Positions 9,075 to 17,490 of a stretch of DNA of 64,000 nt are shown in pieces. The position numbers were made by a program, and so were the translations under genes. Within the stretch, counting starts at the first letter, position 1. Each line of letters begins with the position of its first letter. Source of the stretch: a bacterium (GTDB taxonomy: Bacteria > Actinomycetota > Acidimicrobiia > Spongiisociales > Spongiisociaceae); assembly GCA_028821235.1 (NCBI GenBank), contig JAPPGV010000081.1:1-64000 (forward strand), given 5' to 3'. The notes beneath the pieces are model-generated. The model made no database searches. It was not told where the DNA came from and was given only the letters and a program-made list of their open reading frames with translations.

Positions 9075-10267
9075 CGGCCGCTCCGGCAGTCGTTCCACAG
9101 ACGCCCGAAGCGCTCGAGAGCCTCGGCCAACTGGTCCCTGGGCGCCAGGTAGGAGATCCGGATGTACTTGCGGGCTCCCTCGGCGAACACGTTGCCCGGT
9201 GAGAACAGGATCCCGTAGTCCACCGCCTTGTCGGCGAATTCGACCGCGTCCAACCCGGACCCGGAGATGTTGGCGAAGAAGTAGAAGCCGCCCTTGGGCT
9301 CGCCGTACGTGACGCCCAGCTCGTCGAAGGCGTCCCGCATCATCGCCCGGCGCAGGTGGTACTCCTCCATCATCTCGGCCATGAAGTCCTGCGGCCCTTC
9401 CAGCGCGGCGAGGGCGCCATGCTGGGAAGGCAGGGAGGTGGAGATACTGAGCGAGTGGCGCGGCTCCGTGGCGGCCAGGATGTAGTCGGCCGGGCCCGCC
9501 ATGTAGCCGACCCGGAAGCCGGTCATGCTGTAGGCCTTCGAGAAGCCGTTGATCGTGATGGTCCGATCCCACATGTCGGGCAGGGTGGCGAAGGAGATGT
9601 GCTCGAAGCCGTCGTAGACCACCTTCTCGTACAGCTCGTCGGAGATCACCACCAGGCCGGGATGGGCCCGCACCACGTCGGCGATCGCCGACAGCGTCTC
9701 GGCGGTGATCACCCCGGCGGTCGGATTGTTGGGGGTCACCAGCACCAGGAGCTTGGTGCGGTCGGTGATGGCCGCCTCGATAGCCTCGGGCTTGAGCTCG
9801 AAGTCCTCCTCCTCGACCGTATCGACGTAGACGATGTGCCCGCCCGCCATGATGATGTTGGCCGGATAGGCCATGTAGTGGGGGGTGGCGAGGAGCACCT
9901 CGTCGCCGGGGTCGAGCAACGTCTGGAGGCTCACCGCCATCGATTCCTGCGCACCGGCGGTAACCAGGATCTCGGAAGCGGCGTCGTACTCGAGGTTGTT
10001 GTCCTCCTTGAACTTGCGGGCGATGGCCTCGCGTAGCTCGATCATCCCGCCCGGAGGGGTGTAGCCGACATGCCCGGTGTCCAGACATCGCTTGGCGGCC
10101 TCGATTATGTGGGCAGGGGTCGGAATGTCCGGCTCCCCCCGCACCAGGCGGATTATGTCATCGCGGCCTTCCACCCTCCGCATGATCTGGAAGTAGGGCG
10201 ACTCGTGGCCACCCCGGATCCGCAGGGTGCGCTCCGCCAGCCGTTGTCTCAGTGTGCTCTGGCTCAT
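9071..10267 (-). CDS. Class I/II pyridoxal-phosphate aminotransferase
   Basis: A 398-residue fold-type I PLP enzyme. Motifs include NNPT in the PLP pocket, the DELYEKVVYDG segment, and the Schiff-base lysine in INGFSKAYSMTGFRVGYM. C-terminal Arg in YIRISYL would bind the substrate carboxylate. It transfers an amino group between an amino acid and a 2-oxoacid. The ATG at 10267 (MSQSTLRQRLAERTL) is preferred over a start 37 codons upstream because the extra residues are low-complexity. It is translationally coupled to the 2-hydroxyacid dehydrogenase, suggesting the pathway amino acid to 2-oxoacid to 2-hydroxyacid (or the reverse). Confidence 0.9.
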   Translation of the reverse strand: MSQSTLRQRLAERTLRIRGGHESPYFQIMRRVEGRDDIIRLVRGEPDIPTPAHIIEAAKRCLDTGHVGYTPPGGMIELREAIARKFKEDNNLEYDAASEILVTAGAQESMAVSLQTLLDPGDEVLLATPHYMAYPANIIMAGGHIVYVDTVEEEDFELKPEAIEAAITDRTKLLVLVTPNNPTAGVITAETLSAIADVVRAHPGLVVISDELYEKVVYDGFEHISFATLPDMWDRTITINGFSKAYSMTGFRVGYMAGPADYILAATEPRHSLSISTSLPSQHGALAALEGPQDFMAEMMEEYHLRRAMMRDAFDELGVTYGEPKGGFYFFANISGSGLDAVEFADKAVDYGILFSPGNVFAEGARKYIRISYLAPRDQLAEALERFGRLWNDCRSGR

Positions 10268-10320
10268 AGGGACTCCATATCTGAGGCTATCGGTTCGTTC
10301 GGGAAACGGGTGGGCGGTCC

Positions 10321-11253
10321 TCAGCCGCCCAACTCGGCGTAGCGGCGCATGCCTTCCTCGATCCCCATCGGATTCCATCCCAGCTCGGCACGGGCCTTGT
10401 CGCAGGAGATGGTGGTGGCCCGGTCGGGCGTGGCATCGACCAGCATGTCGGCGCTGGGATCCACCACCACTCCGAACGAGGCCACGGCCGCGTCCAGCAC
10501 GTCCTGGAACGGGATCGGGTCACCCGAGGAGAAGGCGAAGGCGCGGCTGTTCATGCCGCCGGAGAAGAAGCGATGGGCGCCCTCGGCCACGTCGTCCACG
10601 AAGACCCAGTCGCAGCGGTCTTCGGCGCCGATGACCCGCACCGGCACCCCGTCTAGGGCGGCGTCGGCCAACTGCTTGGCTTGGGTGACGAACGGGCGGG
10701 TGTCGCGGAACTCCTCCGCAGGGCCGTACATGGACGTGGGACGGATCGCACCCGCATCGAAGCCGAACATGTCGGCATACCGGAACAGCATGATCTCGGC
10801 GGCCAGCTTGGCCGACCCGTAGAGAGAGAAACCCCCGTCCGCATCCGCCTCGGTGAGCGTCTCCTCGTCGAACTGGTTATAGACACCCGCGGAGGAGATG
10901 AAGAGGAACTTGCCCATGTTCTGCTTACGGGCGAACTCAAACGCGTTGAGGGTGCCGATGAGGTTGACGTTCACCAGCTTGGAAGGGTCCTCCTTGGCCT
11001 CCTGGATGCTCGGCGTGAGGGCGGCGGCGTGGACGATGGCGTCAACTTCCCCGGTGACCTCCGTGGACCAGGCGGCCGGATCGGCCACGTCCAGCACCAC
11101 GTACTCGAGCCGGTCGCTCGGCGTGTCCGACCGGGGGACGAACTCGTCAGCCGGGAGGATGTCCGCTGCCACCACGTGCTCTCCGCCCAGGGCGAACGCT
11201 CGGACCAGTGCCCGTCCGAAGAACCCGGCTGCGCCGGTGATCAATACTCTCAT
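10321..11253 (-). CDS. NAD-dependent epimerase/dehydratase family protein
   Basis: A 310-residue extended short-chain dehydrogenase. It shows the N-terminal GAAGFFGRALVRA dinucleotide-binding loop, a Ser in LFISSAGVY, and the YGSAK catalytic Tyr/Lys pair. Relatives act on nucleotide sugars or on small hydroxy compounds; the lack of other sugar-nucleotide genes nearby favours a catabolic sugar-acid or hydroxy-acid substrate, but that is inference. It is 53 bp upstream of the aminotransferase and on the same strand. The following 277 bp (11254-11530) hold no gene I can support. Confidence 0.85.
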   Translation of the reverse strand: MRVLITGAAGFFGRALVRAFALGGEHVVAADILPADEFVPRSDTPSDRLEYVVLDVADPAAWSTEVTGEVDAIVHAAALTPSIQEAKEDPSKLVNVNLIGTLNAFEFARKQNMGKFLFISSAGVYNQFDEETLTEADADGGFSLYGSAKLAAEIMLFRYADMFGFDAGAIRPTSMYGPAEEFRDTRPFVTQAKQLADAALDGVPVRVIGAEDRCDWVFVDDVAEGAHRFFSGGMNSRAFAFSSGDPIPFQDVLDAAVASFGVVVDPSADMLVDATPDRATTISCDKARAELGWNPMGIEEGMRRYAELGG

Positions 11254-11530
11254 CTCGACTTGCTGTTCCCTTCCCCCGCGCCCGCGCGCAGGCTCATCCA
11301 GTTGCTGTCGGTCTGCCCCCAGGCTCGGGTGTCAATGCCAGTGAACTCGGGCGGCCTGTCGATATTAGTGATCACTGGTTGGACCCACCGCGGCGATCCG
11401 GGGATACGCCTCAAGGCATGTGGCGCCGGCGAGAAGCGGCCTGCCAAGCCGGCCACCACGTAGGAAGCAGGCCGGACGATGCACCCGACCTGCTCCGAAC
11501 AGGGTTCCCTACCAGATCGCACCGAGTGGT

Positions 11531-12697
11531 CTAGGCGTCGAGGACGATCCACTCATCAGTCTGATCGACCATCCGGGTACCCCCGTCGGGACCGACCAGA
11601 ACGTTGTCGGCGATGCTGATGCCACCCAACCGGGCACCTGTCTCGGGATCCGAGAAGCCGCCGATGGCGGGGTGGAGGTTGATCATCATGTTCTCTTCCA
11701 TGATGCGGCGCTTGCCGGGCACCCACGGGGGCTCCAGCGAGTCGATGCCGATCCCGTGAGCGGTGTAGGAGTTGGAGTCCCTGGCGTCGTACCCGTACTT
11801 GTCGTAGACCCGATCGCGGGCGTCGAGGACGGTGTCGGAGTCCTCGCCCGCCTTCATGGCCTGCACGCACGCCTCGAAGCTCTCGACCCGCATTTCCCAG
11901 AAGGCCTTCTGCTCGTCATTGGGCGGCCTGAAGCTGTACACCCGGCGGACTTCCACCCAGTAGCCGAGCGGCCCGCCCCACTCGAGGTCGATGACCATCA
12001 CATCGTCCTTCTCGATCACGCCCCGGGTGCCTGGGCTGAAGCAACTGAAGGGCGCACGTCCCATGAGGGCGATTCCCTCCATGCAGCCCAGCTGGCGGGC
12101 CAGACGGTGGGCCTCGGAGAGGACGTCCACCTCCTGGACGCCCGGACGGATCTCCGCCTCGAGCGCGTTGAAGACCCGGCGCATGATATTGCCGGTCTCG
12201 ATGGTCGAGTCGATCTCCTCCTGGCTCTTGATCGCCCGCACGTCGTCGAAGAGGTCGGTAGCGTCCACCCAGTTGGCGTTGGGAAGGGCGTTCTTCATGC
12301 TGTTGTAGTCGGCCACCGAGGTGATGTCGGCCAGACCGACGATCCCGATCGTGCCGGTGGCGAGCCCATGGTCGGAGAGGATCGCGCCGATCTCGGTCCC
12401 GGCGTCGTCCGGCTGGCGGTAGTCGTTCAGCCACATGCCCTGCATGGCGTAGCCCGTGCCCCACAACGGATCCACCACGAAGGTGGCCTCGCCCCTCATC
12501 GGCAGGACCACGAAGCCGCGCCCGGCCCACTGGAAGATGTCGCTCACGTACTGGACCCGTCCCCGCACGAACTCGTCGCCCCTGCTACAGATGACGAACG
12601 CATCCATGCCGGCGCCGGCCATGGCCTCCCGGAGCACTGCGTAGCGGCGCGCGCGCTCGGCATCCGAGGTGATATGGGTTACTGGTACGTGGGTCAT
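11531..12697 (-). CDS. M24 (creatinase-like) family protein lacking metal ligands
   Basis: A 388-residue pita-bread protein. The fold is recognisable (VMVIDLEWGG, AHGIGID, INLHP, ISIADNVLV), but of the five metal ligands of true M24 peptidases only the first Asp and the His remain. The second Asp is replaced in YWVEVRR, the first Glu is His in INLHP, and the last Glu is Ala in SIADNVL. Creatinase, which cleaves creatine without a metal, also lacks this set, so an amidinohydrolase or ectoine-hydrolase-like activity is more likely than peptidase activity. Upstream are an AAGGAG-type ribosome-binding site and a probable promoter with the palindrome at 12726. Confidence 0.8.
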   Translation of the reverse strand: MTHVPVTHITSDAERARRYAVLREAMAGAGMDAFVICSRGDEFVRGRVQYVSDIFQWAGRGFVVLPMRGEATFVVDPLWGTGYAMQGMWLNDYRQPDDAGTEIGAILSDHGLATGTIGIVGLADITSVADYNSMKNALPNANWVDATDLFDDVRAIKSQEEIDSTIETGNIMRRVFNALEAEIRPGVQEVDVLSEAHRLARQLGCMEGIALMGRAPFSCFSPGTRGVIEKDDVMVIDLEWGGPLGYWVEVRRVYSFRPPNDEQKAFWEMRVESFEACVQAMKAGEDSDTVLDARDRVYDKYGYDARDSNSYTAHGIGIDSLEPPWVPGKRRIMEENMMINLHPAIGGFSDPETGARLGGISIADNVLVGPDGGTRMVDQTDEWIVLDA

Positions 12698-12725
12698 GCT
12701 GACGGGTCTCCTTACTCCTGACGGA

Positions 12726-12736
12726 CTGACGGTCAG
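12726..12736. promoter_or_regulatory. Palindrome CTGAC-G-GTCAG upstream of the creatinase-like gene
   Basis: An 11-bp palindrome with a central unpaired base sits 29 bp before the start codon at 12697. It overlaps a tandem TGACGG repeat and lies just downstream (reading minus) of a TAGAGT -10-like hexamer, so it is placed where a repressor would act. No regulator gene is adjacent. Confidence 0.3.
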
Positions 12737-12809
12737 ACTCTAGTTGTGCTGGGACCCCCTCGCGCCGGTCCTACGCTCGGCCGACGCTCCGTCCATACGA
12801 GAGATGATT

Positions 12810-12844
12810 CTGGAATATCGTACGCGACGCGAACGATATTCCAG
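12810..12844. repeat. Perfect 12-bp inverted repeat with 11-bp spacer
   Basis: CTGGAATATCGT at 12810-12821 and its exact complement ACGATATTCCAG at 12833-12844 flank 11 bp. There is no T-run after it, so it is not a typical terminator. It lies 113 bp upstream of the creatinase-like gene and about 400 bp upstream of the GIY-YIG gene. It may be an operator, or a recombination site left by the event that brought in the AT-richer island. The stretch 12698-13249 otherwise contains only a possible gene remnant. Confidence 0.55.
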
Positions 12845-12887
12845 GAAGTACGGAATTTGGGCCTGGTCAAACGACGTACCGACACGC

Positions 12888-13010
12888 ATGCCGTCCACCT
12901 TGAAATCGATGCGTATCGTATCTGCGGATCTGAACCTCGAACATCTGGTGGTGGTCCATGCCGGCCAGCATCGCTTCCCGCTCGCGGAGAGGATCACGGC
13001 AATCGGTGCG
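12888..13010 (+). pseudogene. Possible remnant of the C-terminus of a DUF4143-type AAA ATPase
   Basis: One frame reads through LNLEHLVVVHAGQHRFPLAE, which resembles the last conserved strand-turn (L.VVyPG...yPLa..i) of bacterial ATPases with a C-terminal DUF4143 domain. No upstream ATPase core, ribosome-binding site or complementary gene is present, so if real it is a decayed fragment. The match is short and from memory; a profile search is needed to accept it. Confidence 0.28.
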
Positions 13011-13249
13011 CCGAGAGCTACTGACCGGTGGGAATCCGCTCCGATATCTCTGACCGCCCGGGTGATGTGCTACCGGGCCTGCCGGAGTCATACGACCGAC
13101 GCCAGAGGACGGCACTTCCAGAGTACATAACGAATCGGATCGTGAAGATGGGTGTAGGCCTCGCGGCCGATGAGGGGCCTCGATTAGCATCAACTCCTCC
13201 GTTTGGCTTTCGCGCCAGTTCGTACGGAGTGCTGACAGGAAGGAGTCCG

Positions 13250-14125
13250 ATGGATAGAACGAGGGGGTTTTCGGTGAGGATATTCATCCCCTCTGGCGAT
13301 CCAGCGGGTCTCCGCGTTGTTGAGAAGTCGAACTGGACCGGGGTCGGCGTAGTCTTCCCAAGGTCAGTCATGCAAGAGGCACTTGACCGGGCCGAACTCG
13401 CCAGGCCGGGTGTTTACATCATCTGGGGACCCGGTAAGTCTCCAGAGATGCCCCTCGTCTACATCGGCGAAGGAGCGGAGACGGGCGCCAGGCTGTCGAC
13501 ACATGCCAAGAAGAAAGAATTCTGGACCAACGCTGCGGTCTTCGCCAGCAAGGATGCAAACCTCAACAAGGCACATATCCAGTATCTCGAAGCTCGTCTG
13601 CTGCGTCGCGCTGACGAGGAGAAGCGCTGCGAATTAGACAATGGAAACGTGCCCCAACTACCGGTGCTATCGGACGTAGACAGAGCGGATTCCGACCTGT
13701 TCTTGGACGATTTGCTGCTCTGCCTACCGGTGGTCGGGGTCAGGTTTCTTCAGAAGCCAGGTACACAAGCTCAAACCATCCACCCTCTGTTCCTGCATGC
13801 CAAGGGCATAAAGGCCCAAGGCTACGTGGACTCAAGTGGCTTTGTGGTCAGGTCTGGTTCTCAGGCAGTCAAGAAAGAAGTCCGGTCTATTCACAAGTTT
13901 CTGTCGGTTGAACGGACCGCGCTGATCGAACGTGGCGTACTGAGCACCACCGAAGACAGCGACAACTACTATACGATTACACAGGACTACACATTTAGCT
14001 CACCGTCCAGCGCGGCGGGCGTCCTGCTCGGAAGATCGGCCAGCGGCCCGTCGGAGTGGAAGGATAAGGAGGGACGAACGCTGAAGGATCTCCAAGAGGA
14101 AAGCGCCGAGGAGCTGAGCGGCTGA
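13250..14125 (+). CDS. GIY-YIG nuclease domain protein with C-terminal DUF4357
   Basis: A 291-residue protein. Residues about 40-110 form a GIY-YIG core: PGVYIIWG (G-x-Y variant), PLVYIGEG, an Arg in GARLSTHAKKKEFW, and a Glu in YLEARLLRRA. The C-terminal segment (about 245-285) with SSAAGVLLGRSASGPSEWKD matches DUF4357. Proteins of this architecture are found as accessory, possibly DNA-acting genes; the function is not established. The ATG at 13250 has a strong AGGAAGGAG site 6 bp upstream, which rules out the 74-codon extension. Base composition is lower in G+C than neighbours (30 of 60 in 13861-13920 by count), suggesting horizontal acquisition. Confidence 0.82.
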   Translation: MDRTRGFSVRIFIPSGDPAGLRVVEKSNWTGVGVVFPRSVMQEALDRAELARPGVYIIWGPGKSPEMPLVYIGEGAETGARLSTHAKKKEFWTNAAVFASKDANLNKAHIQYLEARLLRRADEEKRCELDNGNVPQLPVLSDVDRADSDLFLDDLLLCLPVVGVRFLQKPGTQAQTIHPLFLHAKGIKAQGYVDSSGFVVRSGSQAVKKEVRSIHKFLSVERTALIERGVLSTTEDSDNYYTITQDYTFSSPSSAAGVLLGRSASGPSEWKDKEGRTLKDLQEESAEELSG

Positions 14126-14138
14126 GCCTTCGCGCATG

Positions 14139-14173
14139 CTCACAGCATCGTGAGAATCACTTCAGCAAAGTGA
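14139..14173 (+). terminator. Tandem small hairpins after the GIY-YIG gene
   Basis: CTCAC/GTGAG (14139-14154, 6-nt loop) is followed by TCACTT/AAGTGA (14157-14173, 5-nt loop). They lie directly after the stop codon between convergent genes. Stems are short and lack a T-run, so termination activity is uncertain. Confidence 0.28.
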
Positions 14174-14228
14174 ACCGAGCAGCCTGACAAGAACGCCTAG
14201 CAAAGATCCACTTCGGGTACCGGGGCGC

Positions 14229-14759
14229 CTATTCCTCACCCGGGGTACGGCATGCGTCGAACGATGCCATGGCGTAGCCCAGCATGGTGTAGTAGCCGAC
14301 CAGGACGCTGAGCTCGACCACGCCATCGGTGCCTAGGTGGGATTCGATCCGGGTGAAGGTCGATGCGGACACGGATGATGCCGAGCAAAGCTCGCCGACC
14401 ATGTCCAGGATGGCGGCCTCTCTCGGCGCCAGGTCCCCCGCGTCACCGTCGAGGTGGGCGATCGCCTCGGAACTGGTCCCTTCGCGGCGCGCCAACTCCA
14501 GGTGAGTGTCCCAGACGTAGTCGCAGCCGTGAGCCCGACCGGTGGCCAGGATGGCCAGCTCCCGGTCGGCGCCGTCCAGGCCCGATTCGAAGCGGACCAC
14601 ATGGCCGAGCCGGGCGATGTGCTCCGCCTGTTCGGGGGCATGCAGCAGCACCTGGAAGGGCCTCACCAGCTCGCCCCTGCTCCCCACGATCCAGTCGAAC
14701 AGCCGAGCCTGGTCCGGATCGAGGCCGTCCTTGCGGTCGATCAGCTCTATGCGCGCCAT
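14229..14759 (-). CDS. Carboxymuconolactone decarboxylase-like (AhpD-fold) protein
   Basis: A 176-residue all-helical protein with the family pattern: a helix of the ELAILATGRAHGCDYVWDTH type, then LARREGTSSEAI. In peroxidase-type members this helix carries a CxxC pair before the His; here it reads with a single Cys (HGCDYVWDTH), so a redox AhpD role is unlikely and a carboxymuconolactone-decarboxylase-like lyase or hydrolase role is more plausible. It is alone on its strand, convergent with the GIY-YIG gene and divergent from the bicupin operon. Start ATG at 14759 follows a GGAGG-like region in the short divergent spacer. Confidence 0.8.
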   Translation of the reverse strand: MARIELIDRKDGLDPDQARLFDWIVGSRGELVRPFQVLLHAPEQAEHIARLGHVVRFESGLDGADRELAILATGRAHGCDYVWDTHLELARREGTSSEAIAHLDGDAGDLAPREAAILDMVGELCSASSVSASTFTRIESHLGTDGVVELSVLVGYYTMLGYAMASFDACRTPGEE

Positions 14760-14879
14760 CTTCCCTCCGCGCCTCGGTCAAGCGATTGCCGGACCGACCG
14801 TAGCGCCTCTTGGCCGGCAGCCTCACGGAGGGCAACCGGCGGGTAGACTCGCCGCCGATGAACGGACCGAACCCCCAAG

Positions 14880-15713
14880 ATGGTCGCTGAAACCGACCGC
14901 GTCCGCATCCTCCGGGATGAGGAGGATGCTCCTGAACTTCCCATCGTCGAGCACGGAGGCCGGGCTTGGGTGGTGGTCTGGCCGGGCCTGGACGCCCATC
15001 TGCGATCCATACACCACATCTCACTGGAGCCGGGCGGGCGAACCGTCCAACTCGAGCACCCGATGGAATCCGTCTACTACACCATGTCGGGAAGCGTGGC
15101 GGCGGCGGACAACTCCTTCGACCGGCGCCTCGACGTCCCGACCGGAGCGATGGCACACATCGGAGCCGACACGAAGTACGCGTTCGAGGCGGGCCCGGAC
15201 GGCGCCGAACTGATCGGGGGTCCCTGCCCGGCCGACGAACGGCTCTATGCCCATCTCGAGTACGAGCGGGGCTCCACCCCACCGCCGCCTGCCGGCGGTG
15301 GCCGCCTCGCGGCTCGGGGTGTCCGCGTCTTCCATCGCGACCAGCCGACCGCCATCGTCCCGATGATCGCCAGGGATGCCCGCCTGATCGTGTGGGCCGG
15401 AGTCGGCGCATACACGGCCAACATGAACTACGTGGACATGCAGGCCGGGGAGCGGAACAAGGAGCATGTACATGCCGAGTCCGAGGACACGATCTATATC
15501 CTCGACGGCAAGGGCAGCATCGAGGACCTGACCAACGACCTCCGGCTGGAGTTCGAGGCCGGGGACGTGGTTCATGTGCCGGTCGGGATCTGGCACGCCG
15601 TATCGGGAGACCGGGACGATCACGTCGAGAGCGTGGGAGGTCCGTGTCCGGCCGACTGGAACATGCTGCGAGTAGCCGGGCTCATGCCGGACGGTCCACT
15701 GGGACGGGAGTAG
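14880..15713 (+). CDS. Bicupin protein
   Basis: A 277-residue protein with two cupin barrels: residues about 35-115 and about 175-265. The second carries a fuller metal site (HVHAES with downstream His in IWHAVSG), while the first has replaced most ligands. Both repeats end in the same GGPCPAD motif, so the protein arose by internal duplication. Cupins of this kind include ureidoglycine aminohydrolase and dioxygenases; next to a carbon-nitrogen hydrolase and a cyclase-family hydrolase, an amide or ureide catabolic role is suggested. A TAGACT -10-like element lies at 14844-14849. The next gene starts 4 bp after the stop. Confidence 0.8.
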   Translation: MVAETDRVRILRDEEDAPELPIVEHGGRAWVVVWPGLDAHLRSIHHISLEPGGRTVQLEHPMESVYYTMSGSVAAADNSFDRRLDVPTGAMAHIGADTKYAFEAGPDGAELIGGPCPADERLYAHLEYERGSTPPPPAGGGRLAARGVRVFHRDQPTAIVPMIARDARLIVWAGVGAYTANMNYVDMQAGERNKEHVHAESEDTIYILDGKGSIEDLTNDLRLEFEAGDVVHVPVGIWHAVSGDRDDHVESVGGPCPADWNMLRVAGLMPDGPLGRE

Positions 15714-15717
15714 CACA

Positions 15718-16572
15718 ATGGTCAACAAGGTCTCGATAGGTCTGGTACAGATCGGGGGCGAACCCCTGGCAGTCGAGGAGAACCGCGATCTCACCGTCCG
15801 ATGGACGGAGCGCGCCTTCAATGCGGGGGCGGACATCGTGGTGCTGCCCGAGATGATCATCCACGGATACGCGTTCGACTGGCGGGCGCTGGCCGAGACC
15901 GCCGAACCGGTGGACGGGCCGACCGTCAAGCAATGGACCGCCCTGGCGGCCGAAGCAAACGGATACGTGGTGGGCGGGTTCTGCGAGCGGGACGGCGAAT
16001 CGATCTACAACACGGCGGTGGCGGTCGGCCCGGACGGAACGATCCTCCACTACCGCAAGACCCACCTGTTCGCCAACGAGAAGATCGCGTTCCACGACGG
16101 CGACCTCGGCTTCCCGGTGGCCCACACCCGGTTCGGAACGATCGGGTTGTGCGTCTGCTACGACCTACGGTTCGTCGAGGTGGTGCGGCTGATGGCCCTG
16201 AAGGGAGCCGATCTGATCTGCGTCCCGACCGCCTGGTTACCCGGCTACGACAAGGAACGCTGGGACCAGGACGGGATGTGTCCCCAGGGCAAGGGGGCGG
16301 TCCTCCAGGCCAACCTCTCCCAGGTGTACATTGCCTGCGCCTCCCAGGCCGGCCGTCACGGGGAGTTCGACTTTCTCGGCTCGTCGATCCTGGTCGATCC
16401 CTACGGCAAGCTGGCGTCCGGGCCGTTACCCGGCTCGGAGGACGCCATCAGCGTCACCGAGGTCGACCTGGGCGCAGCCAAGCGAGCGCAGGTGCGGGGC
16501 GAGTTGATCGCTCCCCGCGCTGACCGCCGCACCGATCTCTACGGGATCTGGGAGAACGGTCTGAGGTACTAG
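15718..16572 (+). CDS. Carbon-nitrogen hydrolase (nitrilase superfamily amidase)
   Basis: A 284-residue cytosolic amidase. The catalytic Glu-Lys-Cys triad is visible: Glu in VLPEMIIHGY (about 44), Lys in HYRKTHLF (about 113) and Cys in GLCVCYDLRF (about 146). The family hydrolyses amides, N-carbamoyl amino acids or nitriles. N-carbamoyl-amino-acid or beta-ureidopropionase type activity would complement the hydantoinase-like enzymes elsewhere in the window, but the sequence does not fix the substrate. It follows the bicupin gene by 4 bp and is followed 77 bp later by the cyclase-family gene. Confidence 0.88.
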   Translation: MVNKVSIGLVQIGGEPLAVEENRDLTVRWTERAFNAGADIVVLPEMIIHGYAFDWRALAETAEPVDGPTVKQWTALAAEANGYVVGGFCERDGESIYNTAVAVGPDGTILHYRKTHLFANEKIAFHDGDLGFPVAHTRFGTIGLCVCYDLRFVEVVRLMALKGADLICVPTAWLPGYDKERWDQDGMCPQGKGAVLQANLSQVYIACASQAGRHGEFDFLGSSILVDPYGKLASGPLPGSEDAISVTEVDLGAAKRAQVRGELIAPRADRRTDLYGIWENGLRY

Positions 16573-16649
16573 GCGAACTAGGTCTTGTACAGGGCCCGTA
16601 TTCCTGCTCCCTACCATCCGTCAGCAACCGATATCGGAGGTAAACCGAA

Positions 16650-17477
16650 ATGAAGCTCGTCGATCTCTCCCACCCGATAAACATTCACACTCCGGGTTGG
16701 GTCGGGTATCCCGGATCCAAGATCTATTACACCCAGACCCTGCAGACCAACCGGGTGGTGTCACAGAGGATCGAGTCTTCGCTGCATGTGGGCACCCACC
16801 TCGACGGTCCGATGCACATGGCCGACGGGGGCGGCGACATGGCCTCCCTCCCGCTCACCAAGCTCATCCACGAAGGGGTCATCGTCGACGTCTCCGACGA
16901 GGTGAGCGACTGGAGCATCATCACCCCCGAGATGATCACCTCCAAGGTGGAGGTCAAGAAGGGCGACATCCTGATCATCCACACCGGCTACCACCGCTAC
17001 TACGAGGGGAAGCCCGAGCAGGACCTGACCCGCTATTTCTGCATGCATCCCGGCGGGACCAGGGATCTGGCCGAATGGATGCTGGAGAGGGAGCTGGCGT
17101 GGTGGGGAATCGACGCCGGCTCGGGAGATCACCCCATGAACACCACCATCCGCCACATGCGACCCGACCTGACCAGGCGCTTCGAGCAGAAGGTGGGCAT
17201 GCCGGTGAGGGACTACTTCGGCGAGTACACCTACACGCACCACCGGAGCGGGCGGGAGATCACCGAGGACCTGTTCCCCCTCCACTATCTCGCCTTCCCC
17301 AAGGGCTGTATCCACGCCGAGAACGTGGGCGGCGACATCGAGAAGGTGCTCAACCAGCGATGCATCATCGGCGCCTTCCCGTGGAAGTTCGAGGGTGGCG
17401 AGTCATGCCCGTGCCGCATCATCGCCTTCTTCGACGTAGGCGACCTGTCAGTTGAGGAGATGTACCAGACCGTCTGA
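16650..17477 (+). CDS. Cyclase family protein (kynurenine formamidase-like hydrolase)
   Basis: A 275-residue metal hydrolase with the signature HVGTHLDGPMHM (about residues 48-59), in which His and Asp bind the metal, and a second conserved region WGIDAGSGDHP. Relatives include N-formylkynurenine formamidase and isatin hydrolase, which open cyclic or formyl amides. A good GGAGG ribosome-binding site precedes the ATG by 8 bp and overlaps a CCGATATCGG palindrome (16628-16637). TTGTAC (16585-16590) and TACCAT (16612-16617) may form its own promoter with a long 21-bp spacer. It likely works in the same pathway as the two upstream genes. Confidence 0.87.
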   Translation: MKLVDLSHPINIHTPGWVGYPGSKIYYTQTLQTNRVVSQRIESSLHVGTHLDGPMHMADGGGDMASLPLTKLIHEGVIVDVSDEVSDWSIITPEMITSKVEVKKGDILIIHTGYHRYYEGKPEQDLTRYFCMHPGGTRDLAEWMLERELAWWGIDAGSGDHPMNTTIRHMRPDLTRRFEQKVGMPVRDYFGEYTYTHHRSGREITEDLFPLHYLAFPKGCIHAENVGGDIEKVLNQRCIIGAFPWKFEGGESCPCRIIAFFDVGDLSVEEMYQTV

Positions 17478-17490
17478 GTGGGATCTCGCT

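Noticed and set aside
8097-10088. 663-codon frame running from the dehydrogenase into the aminotransferase region
   Set aside because: The upstream half is an out-of-phase shadow of the aminotransferase, with Arg/Gly/Pro-rich low-complexity text.
11254-11530. Open frame on the minus strand with coding-like text (around PVITNIDRPPEFTGID)
   Set aside because: No start with RBS, no recognised family, and it overlaps the flanking genes; at best a remnant.
12740-12997. 85-residue minus-strand frame over the inverted repeat
   Set aside because: No RBS and no conserved motif; it is the mirror image of the possible remnant on the plus strand.
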